Made by a program: the position numbers and the translations under genes. From Taenia hydatigena (Eukaryota > Platyhelminthes > Cestoda > Cyclophyllidea > Taeniidae), in the NCBI GenBank assembly GCA_036345935.2, contig JADWOT020000001.1, forward strand, positions 29,084,487 through 29,148,486: a stretch of DNA of 64,000 nt, read 5' to 3'. The notes under the pieces were generated by a model. The model worked only from the letters and a program-made list of their open reading frames with translations. It made no database searches and had not been told where the DNA came from. This document shows, piece by piece, positions 52,801-63,609 of the stretch. Within the stretch, counting starts at the first letter, position 1; each line of letters opens with the position of its first letter.

Positions 52801-55720
52801 TTCACTGACGGCTCGCCACTTGCCATGCTCTCAACAGGCTTCCAGCCAACCAGCTAGACACGCTGACAACCAAATGAGAGAGAAAGCGAATTTTTAAATT
52901 AGCTACTTCACAAGCTGTTGACTCACTAACTAACTGATCCATCAACTAAATGACCCTCCAACTGACGAATAGTCTCAAAGAGACTTATCTCTTGGCATGG
53001 GTTAATGATTATGATGATTAAATAGCAATTGACCCCTTATAGGGACAACGCTCTCTGCCAGAGTCCGTTGGGTTTTCACACAACCTGCCATTCTGTCGCT
53101 CAAGTTGGTGTGTGCATGACTGGCCAAAGCAGCAAACCAACTGAAAATCCGCCTGACCAACAGCTAGCGATTGTGTTGCTTTGTCAATGTTTTCTGAAGT
53201 GCGTCGATACCATCAATGAAATTTGAGAACTGGAGACGAAGTTGCATATCGTGAAGGTCCTCATTTCCACTTATACTTCCAACGCAACTGTGGCTCAATA
53301 TAGCCCATGGAATGACTTGGCATAGAGAACTCAATATAATCCATTGTCTTTTCTTCTTGTCTCGAGGCGTCCGTCTTAATTACTTGATACCCTCTGTTTG
53401 GAAAGTCTTTTCCAGTGAAGACTAAATGCTTATGGGATAGAGTTATCAGTGCTGCATTTTCTGACTAGCTTCAAGTGATAAGAAAGTGTCATTCACCTTG
53501 TCGACATCCGAGAGTTTAGCGCTGAATTGACTGTGGGTAACCGGATTGCTGAGAGGTCGACTGCTGCAAATAATACGATCAGAAACTACCTCAACAACTA
53601 CTTAAATGTGGAGGTGGAATCCTTCAGAGATTATTGGTGGATTGAGAAAAGGCTGGAGGATTCATTTTATCTGAGGTAATTACCGCTCTGTGTCTATGTC
53701 TATGCTTATGCTGACTGGGCATCCACCTTTGTCTGGTTTATCACAGACGTCATTCCGACGATTCCATGCGAGGTCTGAAGTCACCGAATGCAAGGACATT
53801 TAACTAGTAGGAGACAGAAGTGAAGTGAACTTGAGAGGAGACAACTGCTGTGCATATTGGCGATTCTAGTGGATTATCCGCATCAATTGCTGTTTCCTAT
53901 TCCCACTTATTTGATTAATCCCGACCACCTCTTACAGGTGACTATCGCGTCCCTCACACCTATTCACCTATCCACGTAATGCTCTGATGGTTATCTCATT
54001 CCCTTTACCCGATACTTCCCAAGATGGGTAGTGAAAATTAGCACCTGAATTGGGCGAAACCTTATGTAAATTATAATACAACTATTACCTGGAGAATTGG
54101 CTTACAAGTGATGCGGTCGATGTCGGATTTCAACCAGCGATCGTTCGAGTTGCCGCTCTTTAGTCATTTCTGTAACGAGCTAACTGTTGGGTGTGGCTGT
54201 AGCTGTGGGTGATCCAGTTCACCAGCTTCTCTCATTCGGCAATCAAGTGCGTAGGTTATAACAGGAGAAAGTCAAATGCCAAATAGTCATAGCTCTGGTT
54301 GTCAACTAATCAATAGATCAGTAACCATGCTACTGACTTGCTAAAGGAGTAAAGAGAAAGAAGGAGAATTGAGCGCAATTGGGGTTGACTAGGATGCCAC
54401 CCTGAGTTCAGTGAGAAGGTTGTGTGCTTCGGGCTACAGCAGCCTCTCAATGTCCTTCGATTGCGGTCTACGAACTACAAGAATCCTAAGCGCCACATGC
54501 AAGGAATTCGCATTACTCTTCGTGGATTGTGCAAGATTTCACTTGGGTTTTAAAGACAATGACATTCAAGAGAGGATCAAACGCATCAGTGTGGAAAGAA
54601 CAAGGGCTGGGCCGGGAGGCTTAGAGCAGTTGTGGGGATACAATACGTTTGAAGTCTCACCACCCCACATTGGTGGTTAAAAGTCTGACGTCTCCTCAGC
54701 ACTGATAAGTGGCCTCAGTGTAAAGTAGAGGGAGGAGAGTAAGGAGTCGATGCTGAGATTTTTCCGAGAAATAGCTCCACCGCATCACCTCAGCCATATA
54801 TTGCGAACAGATGGTGATACCGCATTCGCATCTTGGTTAGGGCTGCTATAACACAAACTCAATGGTTTTGCTGGTTTCTGTAATTGGATCTGTGCATCCT
54901 CCTTCCCTCATTTTTGCATAACTTTTAGTTCCTTAGAAAGGGTAGAGTGCGATCCGACAGGAAGTACTCTTATTTGAGGTGAAGGCTGATGACGAGAGTT
55001 CCGAAGCCAGAGACGTGTTCTTTGAACGCTTCGTAGTCAAGCATGAATAATACAGGTATGGCGACGTGACGAAGATGCTTCAGAAATGTCAACGTTATTG
55101 AATTATGTAGTGGCTAATGTAACCGTTGAAATCGCGTGTGCCTGCGTCTCTTCTTCCTCGCAGCAGCACTAATTACAGCGACTGTGGTGGTTCAGCAACA
55201 GAACCTGTTCTTTCCCGAACGTGCTTAGTCCTTTTCATCCCAACTCGTCATCAATGTCTCCAATGGTGGATATTGATGCACACCTTCGCAATTATGGCGG
55301 TGCATCGCTGCTGACATTGCAGTAGCATCAAACGTCGTGGGAGCCACCTCTTAGCCAACGCGGATTGAGACCGTTTGCAAGTAGCATCTGCAATCGTGGT
55401 GGACCTCTTGCCTAATCAGCACCAAATGGTGGTCCAATCACTAAACAAGTGACGTTTGCACAACTCGCCTGCTTTGACAGACAGGTGTGTGTTGCTCTCT
55501 AACAAAGCCGTTTGCCTTGGACTCTTCAATTTGTCTGGACTACTAACGTTTTTCTGCAATGTGGGAGCGATTCGTCTTTCATCTACATTATTCACCTTGG
55601 TTCAAAAGTAGCTTGCAGCCTCGGGAACTTTCAGGCCTGGCTCAAATTCGCCCTTGCAACCATCTAGTAAAATTCAACGTCTCATGTCGATGCATTCACT
55701 TCTCGCACGAGTGACTCGAC
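52690..55720 (-). repeat. Third copy of the inverted-repeat element, internally deleted
   Basis: Read on the plus strand it matches, in order, the reverse complement of 5940-4530 (module M, core, module Q, start of E), then jumps to the right-arm sequence from 6510 to 8820 with gaps: 54080-54330 with 6510-6770, 54330-54860 with 7075-7610, 54870-55720 with 7970-8815. The junction at 54075 (TTATAATACAACTATTACCTGG) loses the family MP fragment and the fold-back point. The right-arm part therefore joins the core directly, without a second arm. Confidence 0.75.
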
Positions 55721-55740
55721 ATGAATATATCCGTTCGATG

Positions 55741-56110
55741 CTCTCTGATGCCTACTTTGTTTTTGAAATGATTTTGACTCTTGGTTGGCATTACTGCTAC
55801 GTCATCTGATTGCAGAAGTAATCTACAGCTATGTTTAATTGCACCATATTATGCGTGTTCTTTTTATAAAAAATTTTCAAAATCTTCTTGTTATGCCTTA
55901 TGCACTGCATCTTGCATTTTTCGTATTATTTTTTGTAAAATTCTGGCTTTTCTTGTCCTTTAAGAGGTTTTTAATATATTAATGCTCGTTGTCAATAACA
56001 GCTCAACCTCCTCTGGAGGCAAGTGACCATCGAATAATGACATTAGCCATGCTCAAGGTCATTCCATGACGCCCATATGTGAGTGAACGTCGTTGGCTAG
56101 CCTCAAGGTC
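55741..56110. other. No gene seen; T-rich sequence
   Basis: T-rich with few G; a duplicated short element CTCAAGGTCATTC at 56053 and 56101. No module recognised. Confidence 0.35.
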
Positions 56111-56218
56111 ATTCAGTCGCCATCCACCCAACGCTCCTCCCGGCCAGAAGAAAGACGAAAGGAAGAGAGGAAAGCTATTTGTAAGCCTATGCTGACTCTA
56201 AAATAAGTGCTTGCCAAG

Positions 56219-56539
56219 CTACCGATCCCTACTCCTCTTTGCCCTCGTCCGCCCGCCTGCCTGGTGTGCACACACACACACGTTGCATGGCCGAAGCAAT
56301 TTAAGATTTTGATGCGCCTGTCTTGAACAGGCAACAATATTGTACACAGAGACGACTGTCCACGATAGGCAAGTTTCATTCCCTGGCCTATTTCGTCGTG
56401 CGTTGTTGGTAATCAGACCTCTCTTTACAAGATTTACCACACCCAGAAGATAGTGAATATGGGGTGCAAAAGACAATCGCTTTGTGCCAAATCGTGGGTC
56501 ATTCAGGCATGAGCGGGACCGCATATTCGAGTAAGTCAC
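56219..56539 (-). CDS. Open frame of unknown function, 106 codons
   Basis: The minus frame reads RSRSCLNDPRFGTKRLSFAP, HIHYLLGVVNLVKRGLITNN, ARRNRPGNETCLSWTVVSVY. The early part is free of low-complexity bias; the end is over a CACACACA tract. There is no second copy and no strong splice site. A rival minus frame (56113-56379) overlaps. Confidence 0.2.
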   Translation of the reverse strand: MTYSNMRSRSCLNDPRFGTKRLSFAPHIHYLLGVVNLVKRGLITNNARRNRPGNETCLSWTVVSVYNIVACSRQAHQNLKLLRPCNVCVCAHQAGGRTRAKRSRDR

Positions 56540-56779
56540 CTGTTACAGGTAGTAGCTCCATTCGCTATTCCTACCTGGATTTTTACGGGTAAGAGTAGTT
56601 ACTAAGAAATTGCCAACAATCTAAACTGGTGAGATTCTTTGATGAGGTTTCAGTAAGGCATGGTAATGTTTTGACCAATCAGGCAACTACCTGAACAAAT
56701 GTATGGTTTGTTGCTAGGTGTGTAGCTCGAAACAGCAGCGTCTCTCACTGGGGATTTGGAGGCACATCTAGCATTGCAG

Positions 56780-57570
56780 CGTTGTCTTTTATTTTTTACC
56801 ACGATAAGTATCATTGCAGTTCAGTGATTTCCGATTACCTACCTCACAGGGGTAAACGCCTTTTCAGTGTCGGTGAACAGGAATGCAAATACTAACATCT
56901 TTAGTCCGTTGCTATTTAACATTTGTTTACAGCAGTTGCACATTTTAGTGGAAGTAAAGGCATTGCATGGATAGATGATTGCCGATCTAACTATCTTTCG
57001 TATTTAATGAAATCTGCAATAGAAAATAAACAGCCCTTTTGATGAAAGCAAGCAGGGAGCTGCACTAGTCATAGTAGCTGAGGCGCTTGTTGATTGGTTG
57101 TACGGACCTACGAGAAAGGTCACGAAAGCATAGCAGCCACGAAAGCTAGTAGAGTTACAATGACCAAAGCAGCGCAGGTCGAGTCACCGCCAGTCGTCGT
57201 TACTGCAATAGAAGTCTGGGCAGGTCTGCTGCTTGTTGAGGAGCTTCTTCCAGTCGCGACAGACGCTTTCTCCTCCCCCATCCAATACAACCATAAATTT
57301 GCCCCATTATGATAGCAATAATTAGTGTCGAATTCTACACGTCAAATAACTAGTAACTGCTCACATTGAGGAGCGTCTGTCCAACTCTCAGCAGTAGTTT
57401 ATTTAGTGCCAGGCAATACTACCACAAATGAGTCTGCGAACTTAATTAGTAGTAGTGGTGATACTACATGGGCAGCGTTGCAGAATTGATTCTAGTGGAT
57501 ATGGCTAGTCCTAAGCAGTAGTAGTAGTGGTAGCAGTGGTGGTTCAGCTTTCAGCAAAATCGAGCATAGA
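56780..57570. other. No supported gene; AGT-repeat region
   Basis: Between 57505 and 57545 AGTAGTAGTAGTGGTAGC-type triplets occur. A plus frame (57094-57312) lies before it without splice or copy support. Confidence 0.3.
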
Positions 57571-57574
57571 GAAC

Positions 57575-57859
57575 TCATCGCGCTCCAAAGCACGTGTAGG
57601 GCACCAAGGTGCTCTCTGTCGTCAGAATCTCTCCCATCAATGCGTGCGCAAACGGCGACAGAAGTGGGTTGATTTGGCTTAGATTACAAGAGGTGAAACT
57701 CGTCATCAAAGGGAGACAATGCTGCTTCCACACCTCAGTGTCAAATGTGTTAGCAATGGAGTAGGCAACAATGCTGGCGTCGGTTCCTGATGGGGTGTTC
57801 CAGTTCATACACACGCATTGAAGAACGAGTGTGTAATACTTTGTTTGTTTGACTGCCAC
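57575..57859 (-). CDS. Open frame opposite family F, unknown
   Basis: The minus frame reads YYTLVLQCVCMNWNTPSGTD, ASIVAYSIANTFDTEVWKQH, CLPLMTSFTSCNLSQINPLL and ends after YTCFGAR. Composition is strikingly protein-like (no repeats, mixed residues), and it has an in-frame path upstream to about 57870. No clear acceptor was found. It is head-to-head with family F on the plus strand, overlapping by about ten bases at the track starts. Confidence 0.35.
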   Translation of the reverse strand: MAVKQTKYYTLVLQCVCMNWNTPSGTDASIVAYSIANTFDTEVWKQHCLPLMTSFTSCNLSQINPLLSPFAHALMGEILTTESTLVPYTCFGAR

Positions 57860-57865
57860 TTTCAG

Positions 57866-58199
57866 CTACCCTGACTTGGGTGGCCATGCTGCCCTAGTCG
57901 CGTGGGCTGGCCTCCGGACCACGCCAGCATCTTCGTGCCCTCTGTTTATTGAATATGCATATTCTGCCATAGTAATGCGCCCTCTTTTGCCTTCAAGGGA
58001 GTCTCGGCATGTTGCAAAGTGCTTAAATTTTCACATTCTGAGGAGTGCTATGACCTTTACAAGTGATTATGCAATGATTTGTCATTGGCTCCAGCGTCTC
58101 ATTTACACAATCACATATGTACCTCCACGGGGCAGGGGAGAACTCATGAGGACTACGTTTATTTGCTCAAAAGAAGCTAGCTTGGGTAATGTCGAATAA
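57866..58199 (+). CDS. Family F terminal exon, intact copy
   Basis: GACTGCCACTTTCAG is a good acceptor at 57865. The exon reads YPDLGGHAALVAWAGLRTTP, ASSCPLFIEYAYSAIVMRPL, LPSRESRHVAKC and continues to TAA at 58197-58199, which overlaps an AATAAA. The paralogous copy at 10826-11250 (minus) shares frame and spacing over about 45 residues but has TAG where this one has TGG. The second half (MTFTSDYAMICHWLQRLIYT) is not shared. I do not recognise the family. Confidence 0.4.
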
Positions 58200-58455
58200 A
58201 GTCTTATTAAAAGTCGTGAAGGAATAGCAAATGTTTATTTAAGTGGCTTTGCGCTTGTCAAACTTAGCTTTTGTTTCGATATTGAATAGGCAGTGGTCAG
58301 GACAATCCTTTGCGACGTAAGGTAACTTAGTACTTGATACGAAATCGCACCTAAACCTCATTTACCATGAATTGGGATGCTCTGTCGACCTACAACAATG
58401 ATATCATGTATTTGTTGTGAGATTAGAACTAAGATGATTTGACGCAGACCCCAAA

Positions 58456-58695
58456 ATGCCGATCCAGGTATCCCCTAAGGCGACCGCAAATCTCTTCTCG
58501 GCTAAACGCCATCTGATTCGTTGGTCAATAGCTAATGAAAAGTTAAGAGTTCTAGGAGGTTTTTATGTCCACAAACCAGCCTACATAGCTGCAAGCAAGC
58601 ATTGGATTTATGTCGAGAAAAGTCTAATTACATGTTCCGTTTCTTTTAATTGGTCAGATTTCTTGTTGACCGTAAAAAGACTTCTGGTTATCTGA
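58456..58695 (+). CDS. 79-codon frame with ATG, unknown
   Basis: An ATG at 58456 opens MPIQVSPKATANLFSAKRHL, IRWSIANEKLRVLGGFYVHK, PAYIAASKHWIYVEKSLITC and ends at TGA 58693-58695. It has natural composition, and a donor-like CAG|GTATCC occurs at codon four. No copy or domain seen. Confidence 0.25.
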   Translation: MPIQVSPKATANLFSAKRHLIRWSIANEKLRVLGGFYVHKPAYIAASKHWIYVEKSLITCSVSFNWSDFLLTVKRLLVI

Positions 58696-58940
58696 TTGGC
58701 TGAGTGGTAGCCAATGGAAAAATTGTAGGATAGACCTGTCATAAGAATAGTTATTTTTATTTTTTGCACAGCAGCTCGACTGATTACAAAACGAGTTTTA
58801 GATGGTCACATAAGAACAATAAAATTCTGGGCTATGGAGGACTATTGTCTGGAATTCTGGAAGAACTCTCATGTATGCATGTTATAATGACCTTGTACTC
58901 AAGGTTCTACTCAGTTCAGTTATGTAGTGACATTTTTCAG

Positions 58941-59335
58941 CTGTCCTTTCAGAGACGCTCCCGGTGGTGGTGGTAAGCTGGCTCCATCTTTGCGGTTGAT
59001 ACTACCTCAGGGCGCTGATTTCAACTGCGTCAAATACGCTTGCTTAACCGATCTCCATTTCGATGCACTTCCAGAGGTTGCTGTGGGCACTTTCGGTCAG
59101 CAATTGCTCTTCCATGATTGAACTGGCGACCCCATTCGTCGACCGAGAGTTCTTACACGTGACCACCTGCAGAGATACCAACTCACACCAAATGGTGGAG
59201 AATGAGTGGAGGAGAGTAGACGCACAAACAACTGTTTTATGCCTGATGCACCGCCTCAAAGGAGCAATGGATAATATTTTCATTGGTGCCATCAGACAAG
59301 AGCTCAACTGCGTCAGCCCATGTCACCAGCAATGA
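58941..59335 (+). CDS. Candidate terminal exon, two overlapping frames
   Basis: GACATTTTTCAG is a strong acceptor at 58940. Frame 1 reads SCPFRDAPGGGGKLAPSLRL, ILPQGADFNCVKYACLTDLH, FDALPEVAVGTFGQQLLFHD then TGA (59119-59121). Frame 2 has MIELATPFVDREFLHVTTCR, DTNSHQMVENEWRRVDAQTT, VLCLMHRLKGAMDNIFIGAI and ends at TGA 59333-59335. The end of frame 1 and the start of frame 2 overlap, so either a frameshift broke one protein or an intron lies near 59060-59110. AATAAA follows at 59426-59431. The minus strand is also open (59044-59307), which weakens the strand call. Confidence 0.35.
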
Positions 59336-59598
59336 CGCAGGGTGCTAAATTCCCCGTCAAGTTCTTCGCAACTTCTTCAATGTGTACAATCGGGCAGGAA
59401 TGAATTAACAAATCAGGAATTGGTAAATAAATGATCACTTAAAGTCGGCTTAGTGTCCCTAACCTACTCCTAAATATCCAACAATTCCTGCATATTCCGA
59501 AGGAAGAAAGGCGCCTTTACTGATTGCAACAGTAGCAATAGTTGAGCATTAACAATGGTAGCAGCAATAATGATAGCTAAAGTATTCACATACCATGA

Positions 59599-59692
59599 GG
59601 AGCAGCAGCAGCAGCGGAGTTGGCGGCAGAAGGGAGAGGAAGACAGGAGGGCAGGAGAGGGCAGGGGAGGGAAGGGAAGGGGAACAAGTTCA
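59599..59692 (+). repeat. Polypurine tract with G-quadruplex-type runs
   Basis: Almost pure A/G for 94 bases. Five G runs of three or four bases (59659-59661, 59664-59667, 59669-59671, 59674-59676, 59679-59682) are separated by one or two bases. Such a motif can fold into a G-quadruplex. Long frames across it on either strand are compositional. Confidence 0.6.
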
Positions 59693-60323
59693 CGTGTGGT
59701 TTTCTGCACACACGGGAGGGTGCTTCCAACCACCTCTTCCAAACATCCTATGCCCTCGACGACATCGGGCAGAGCATGGGCTGGTGGGTGAATTGATAGG
59801 TGGGTGGGTGTGAGTCAGTAAACAACGCCGCAGGACTGCCCATTGAAGCCATAGATCGTTGAGGCAGGACCCATCCCCGGCACCACCGCCACCACCAATC
59901 ACACCGCCGGCCGATGCGGGCCCACAATTGGTTCCAGCACTCACCTCAATGTGTCCACGAGGCCACTTCGTGACACATTCATGCCACTTGGCTCGCTACA
60001 AGTGCAAAAGATGCCAGTTCCATCACTCACACACATCACTACTTTCCCATCCTCTTCCACACTCTCATCCGCCCAACACCCAAAAGGGAGGCTCATTCCA
60101 ACCAAATCTACGTCCACACAACTATCTTTGTTAGTCCACATAAACGAGCACAAGATATTATTTCATGACTAACATTTCCATCCTCCTACCTTTGCATTAT
60201 TCCAACCACTTTTTCAACAAGAAATCCAATTTAGAAAATCGAGGCTACGGCATTACTTAAGCACTGGCTGTAATCAGAGCCACCTTAGTCACACACTCGG
60301 GTGGAGCCAAATCAGACACATTT

Positions 60324-60521
60324 TCACATTTCTGCTAGATAATTTGTTTCCTTCACTGCTATAGTCACATTTGAGATAGCTTTCAAATGTGCTTGAAAGT
60401 CACTTTGGGAGCAAAGATGACAAGGACCAACGATTTGAAGAGAATAGGGTTGTCTTGATGTTTGAATAGCTGGTAAATTAATCCAGGGCTGCTTTAAAGC
60501 ATTCAAGAAACATGTCGTCAC
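60324..60521 (-). CDS. Possible exon, unknown
   Basis: The minus frame reads ALKQPWINLPAIQTSRQPYS, LQIVGPCHLCSQSDFQAHLK, AISNVTIAVKETNYLAEM. It contains a C-x2-C followed by a histidine 10 residues later, short of a complete zinc finger. Composition is protein-like; no splice site of quality. It is on the strand opposite to the better-supported exons at 60595. Confidence 0.22.
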   Translation of the reverse strand: MTTCFLNALKQPWINLPAIQTSRQPYSLQIVGPCHLCSQSDFQAHLKAISNVTIAVKETNYLAEM

Positions 60522-60594
60522 TTAGGAAATTTGACAGGAATTTGAGAACGAACAAGAAGGATGACCAACACAGTAGCCATTGTCTTTTCTTTAG

Positions 60595-60910
60595 GCTCAA
60601 GATCGCATTCGACAACTTGATGCTAATGCAAGTGGCACGATAGCTGTAATATACCCTATATATCTTTTTGAAGCCTTACGGGAAAGATGATCGGCTTAAA
60701 GGGACTCCCAAAGAGGCAATCAACCAATGGTTTCCATTAAATGCGGACTCGCGCCAAATCCGTGCCCTTGTAACTGACACGTTAGAAGCGATCGAAGACT
60801 GCAGACAGTGCAATCTCTTTAAAAAAAAAGGGAATGCGCCGACAGCCCACACATTATTGACAGCGACTTATATGCTGCTGAATGCAGCACTATGCGAAGA
60901 TCAACATTGA
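60595..60910 (+). CDS. Two-exon 3' end of a gene, unknown protein
   Basis: A strong acceptor (CATTGTCTTTTCTTTAG) precedes exon 60595-60631, reading LKIAFDNLMLMQ after one split-codon base. A 42-base intron (GTGGCA to TTTTTGAAG) is followed in phase by exon 60674-60910: PYGKDDRLKGTPKEAINQWF, PLNADSRQIRALVTDTLEAI, EDCRQCNLFKKKGNAPTAHT, LLTATYMLLNAALCEDQH and TGA. The donor is weak (CAA|GTGGCA) but the phase is right. The second exon looks like a helical soluble domain with a C-x2-C pair. A different frame of the first part (DRIRQLDANASGTIAVIYPI) is also open until TGA. I do not recognise the protein; no copy elsewhere. Confidence 0.45.
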
Positions 60911-61994
60911 AGCAACATGGTGTCAAAGTATTCCTTAATCAATGATTTTGTTCTGTTCTCTGCTGCGCTGCTTCCTCGGCTCTTCTCCGTTCTATTACAT
61001 CCCTTTCCGTTTTATTTTTTTACCTTCTCACCCAATGTGATGGCAAATCACCTTCCAAACTCACCTCCTTCCACCTCCGCTCATCTCTCTACTCAAGTAA
61101 ACTGGCGCTGCAGAAGGACTCTACTATACGCCCACGACTACAACAGCTTACAGCTTTGCTGTTGGCGTCATTCTTCTACAAGGTCATCATTGGCTGTTGA
61201 CCGACTGACCAATAAATCAATATTTTCATCAATAAAGCAATCGATGCCCCGCCTATCGCGATGTAATTGCACATTCTGGAAATTTCAAGGTGATCTTAAG
61301 CTGCTCGCAGCATACACAACTTAGTCGTCGCAATCTTGACTTTGCGCCCCACTTTCCTTAATCCTCCACTCGGCGTTTGTAATCTGTTAACCCCTTCAAC
61401 TCAGAAGAAGGCCCGTGAAGAGACGTCAGCATTGTCCCTGCAGCCAGCTTCACTCATTCCTCTGATCCTAGTCGTAGGTGAAAGTGGCAGAATAGTGGGG
61501 GATTCAGATGCGTGAGGCATCTTGGCATCACTGACTCCGAAACAAAGAAGGTTGGTAGAGGACTAATTGCAGGCAGCACTCTTTCCTCCATCTGCTAGGA
61601 TTTGAACAAATGAAGCATAAGCGATAAGACATAATGAAAGACGCGGTACTTAAGAGCGCATACAGTGATTGGGAGATAAACAAGAAGTGACTCGCTGAAA
61701 ATGGATCGGAGTGGGGCATGTGGGCGGAGGAGGAAAGAGGGTTCCCGCTTTACCATCTCAAAGACGTCGCCAGACCTTCTTGCCGCATGTGTACATTGGT
61801 CTCTAATACCTGCCAGGTGGAAGAGAAAGACCCCATCGCACGTTACCAGCAGTTGCACTAGGCAAGTTCGGACTGTCATAATCAGGCATACATGGCCACT
61901 CCACCCGTATTTGAATCAGTCCAGTATGGTCCGGCCTAGCTAGGCCTAGTTTTGCCAAAGGTGCTACACGGCTTTTGTTTCACTACATCTGCTT

Positions 61995-62219
61995 TTGATT
62001 CTGCTCCTACTCCTGCTGTCGATTAGACCATTTGCAATCACATGCGAGAGGGACATAAGAAATGAGATGAACAAAGCGTTAAAGGCATATCTGCATGAAG
62101 GGAATTGGCAACTTACCCCTAAACATTGCTACGGAGCTGACGAAGGTGATTTCCTGATGGCTGTCCCTAATTACGTATCTGCGCGAGTTCTTTCTTCGCA
62201 ACAGAGAAGACAAGGGTAG
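61995..62219 (+). CDS. Candidate small exon or secreted peptide
   Basis: The plus frame reads RPFAITCERDIRNEMNKALK, AYLHEGNWQLTPKHCYGADE, GDFLMAVPNYVSARVLSSQQ and ends TAG 62217-62219. Upstream, CTGCTCCTACTCCTGCTGTCGATTAG can be read either as a pyrimidine tract plus acceptor (exon start 62027) or as a hydrophobic leucine run coding for a signal-like segment; no ATG precedes the latter, so I prefer the exon reading. Unrecognised. Confidence 0.35.
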   Translation: MILLLLLLSIRPFAITCERDIRNEMNKALKAYLHEGNWQLTPKHCYGADEGDFLMAVPNYVSARVLSSQQRRQG

Positions 62220-62556
62220 CGACTGTACCTGGTTGATGGTGGCGAAGTAACACGTTTATTTAACTGAAATAGAAGAAGCAATGCGTAAGTGAGAAGAGGA
62301 AAAGGAGGTTGAGAAGACAAAAAAGGGGTAGACAATTGTCATTGTTGTCGAATCGGCTCCCGCTTCCTACTACTTCTATTTGCTTTCATCTACCTGCTCC
62401 TATAGCCACGCTGCCGAATGCAACAGGAAGGACTTGACTTTGTGATGACAAAATGCATTCGAACCTAATGGCACGCTTTAATTATTTGCTTCTCGCTTTT
62501 TACCCTGAGGTGTATATTGCACTGGCATACCTATTAGCAAAATTTTGAATTACAGC

Positions 62557-62922
62557 ATGCTAAAGTCGTGGAAAAGAAAAGGGGAAGATGGATTAAAGGA
62601 AGGAAGAGAAGTGGTACTAGTAGAAGGAGGAGGAATGGATGGTAGCACAACTTCCCCTAACTTCTGCGATTTCTGTCTGCTTTGGCTCCTTGACGTCTTT
62701 GCAACTTTTGAAAATGACGAGGGTATGGAGAGCGGGGTGACGTCGGAGGCAAAAGTAGAGGAGAATGAGAATGAAACTGGCGGCCAGGAAAGCGAACCCA
62801 AAGGAGGTGAAGATGCTGGCGATGAACCAAGTGGTGGAAACGAGGATAAGACGGAGAAGCAAGATGAGTGGCAGAAGGCTTCGCAACGCGTACGTAAGCA
62901 TATCTGGCAGTTGAGTGTCTGA
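62557..62922 (+). CDS. Acidic low-complexity protein segment, candidate exon
   Basis: After AATTTTGAATTACAG the frame has an ATG at 62557 (MLKSWKRKGEDGLKEGREVV) and continues with an acidic, glycine- and glutamate-rich part: ESGVTSEAKVEENENETGGQ, ESEPKGGEDAGDEPSGGNED, KTEKQDEW. Near the end there is a GTACGTAAG donor (62888-62896), six codons before TGA. The reverse strand is open too and would give hydrophobic helices, a usual mirror effect of purine-rich coding. A middle part (NFCDFCLLWLLDVFATF) is odd for an acidic protein and may be intronic. Function unknown; disordered region likely. Confidence 0.3.
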   Translation: MLKSWKRKGEDGLKEGREVVLVEGGGMDGSTTSPNFCDFCLLWLLDVFATFENDEGMESGVTSEAKVEENENETGGQESEPKGGEDAGDEPSGGNEDKTEKQDEWQKASQRVRKHIWQLSV

Positions 62923-63413
62923 TTGACGTCTTCTCATTTGACATGAGCATGAATCAATCAGTGGCACGTGTCGCGTAGTGTCTAGCAGTGGCATTGTCTG
63001 ATGTCGACTTTGCACAACAGTCGTCCTTGTAGGTTGTTATCTGGCAGCAGACGTTGCCTTCCCATGTGCTTCTCTACTTTGGCTCAATAGCCGTCACATC
63101 ATAGCCCACGTGGAGCTGGAGCAAAAGGAAGGGAACTAGAAGGCTCACGAATGCTAGCGCACTCTGAAAGGAATACATCGAGGCTTTGTAAATTAAAAGA
63201 CTAATTCAGACCGCAGCTGTCATCGTGCCGTCGTTCTGCGTCGACAAGGGCACTGAAACTTAGTTCCTCATAATTGCGAAGATTAGCCAGTGCCGCAGAT
63301 TGCGTGGAACTGAGGTTGGTTAGCGTCAGATTCCCTCCCTAACCGCAAATGTAAATGGAATTGAAGGAGATTCAAAACATTAAATAAACTTTGTTTTTAT
63401 TTAAAATTTGCAG

Positions 63414-63602
63414 TCCTTTGATTGCGAAACCATCTCAATCCACTCGCCTTGCATACACAAACTTCCTCACTAAAATTAAGTCGAGGACAAAGGATAGTGA
63501 TTGCCTATTAGTATAAAACTTTAGTCTTTGCACTTTATTTTTGCAGTCATAAGTTATTTTTAGATGCCTTACCCGCAGAACCATTATGCCTGCAAACGTT
63601 AA
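63414..63602 (+). CDS. Possible last two exons of a gene at the window end
   Basis: TTTAAAATTTGCAG precedes an exon (63414-63510) reading PLIAKPSQSTRLAYTNFLTK, IKSRTKDSDCLL. A 53-base intron (GTATAA to TTATTTTTAG) leads in phase to MPYPQNHYACKR and TAA (63600-63602). Another frame of the second part (LPAEPLCLQTLRLKEKCPYK) is open longer, so the phase is uncertain. AATAAA at 63770-63775 could end the transcript. Weak but consistent. Confidence 0.28.
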
Positions 63603-63609
63603 GGCTCAA

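Noticed and set aside
56549..56588. Possible 40-base micro-exon between TGTTACAG and GG|GTAAGAG
   Set aside because: The splice sites are good, but such a short block with no partner exons cannot be separated from chance.
61595..61943. Overlapping frames on both strands (94 and 80 codons)
   Set aside because: Neither has splice support or a second copy; the minus frame has a hydrophobic tail but no start context. I could not choose.
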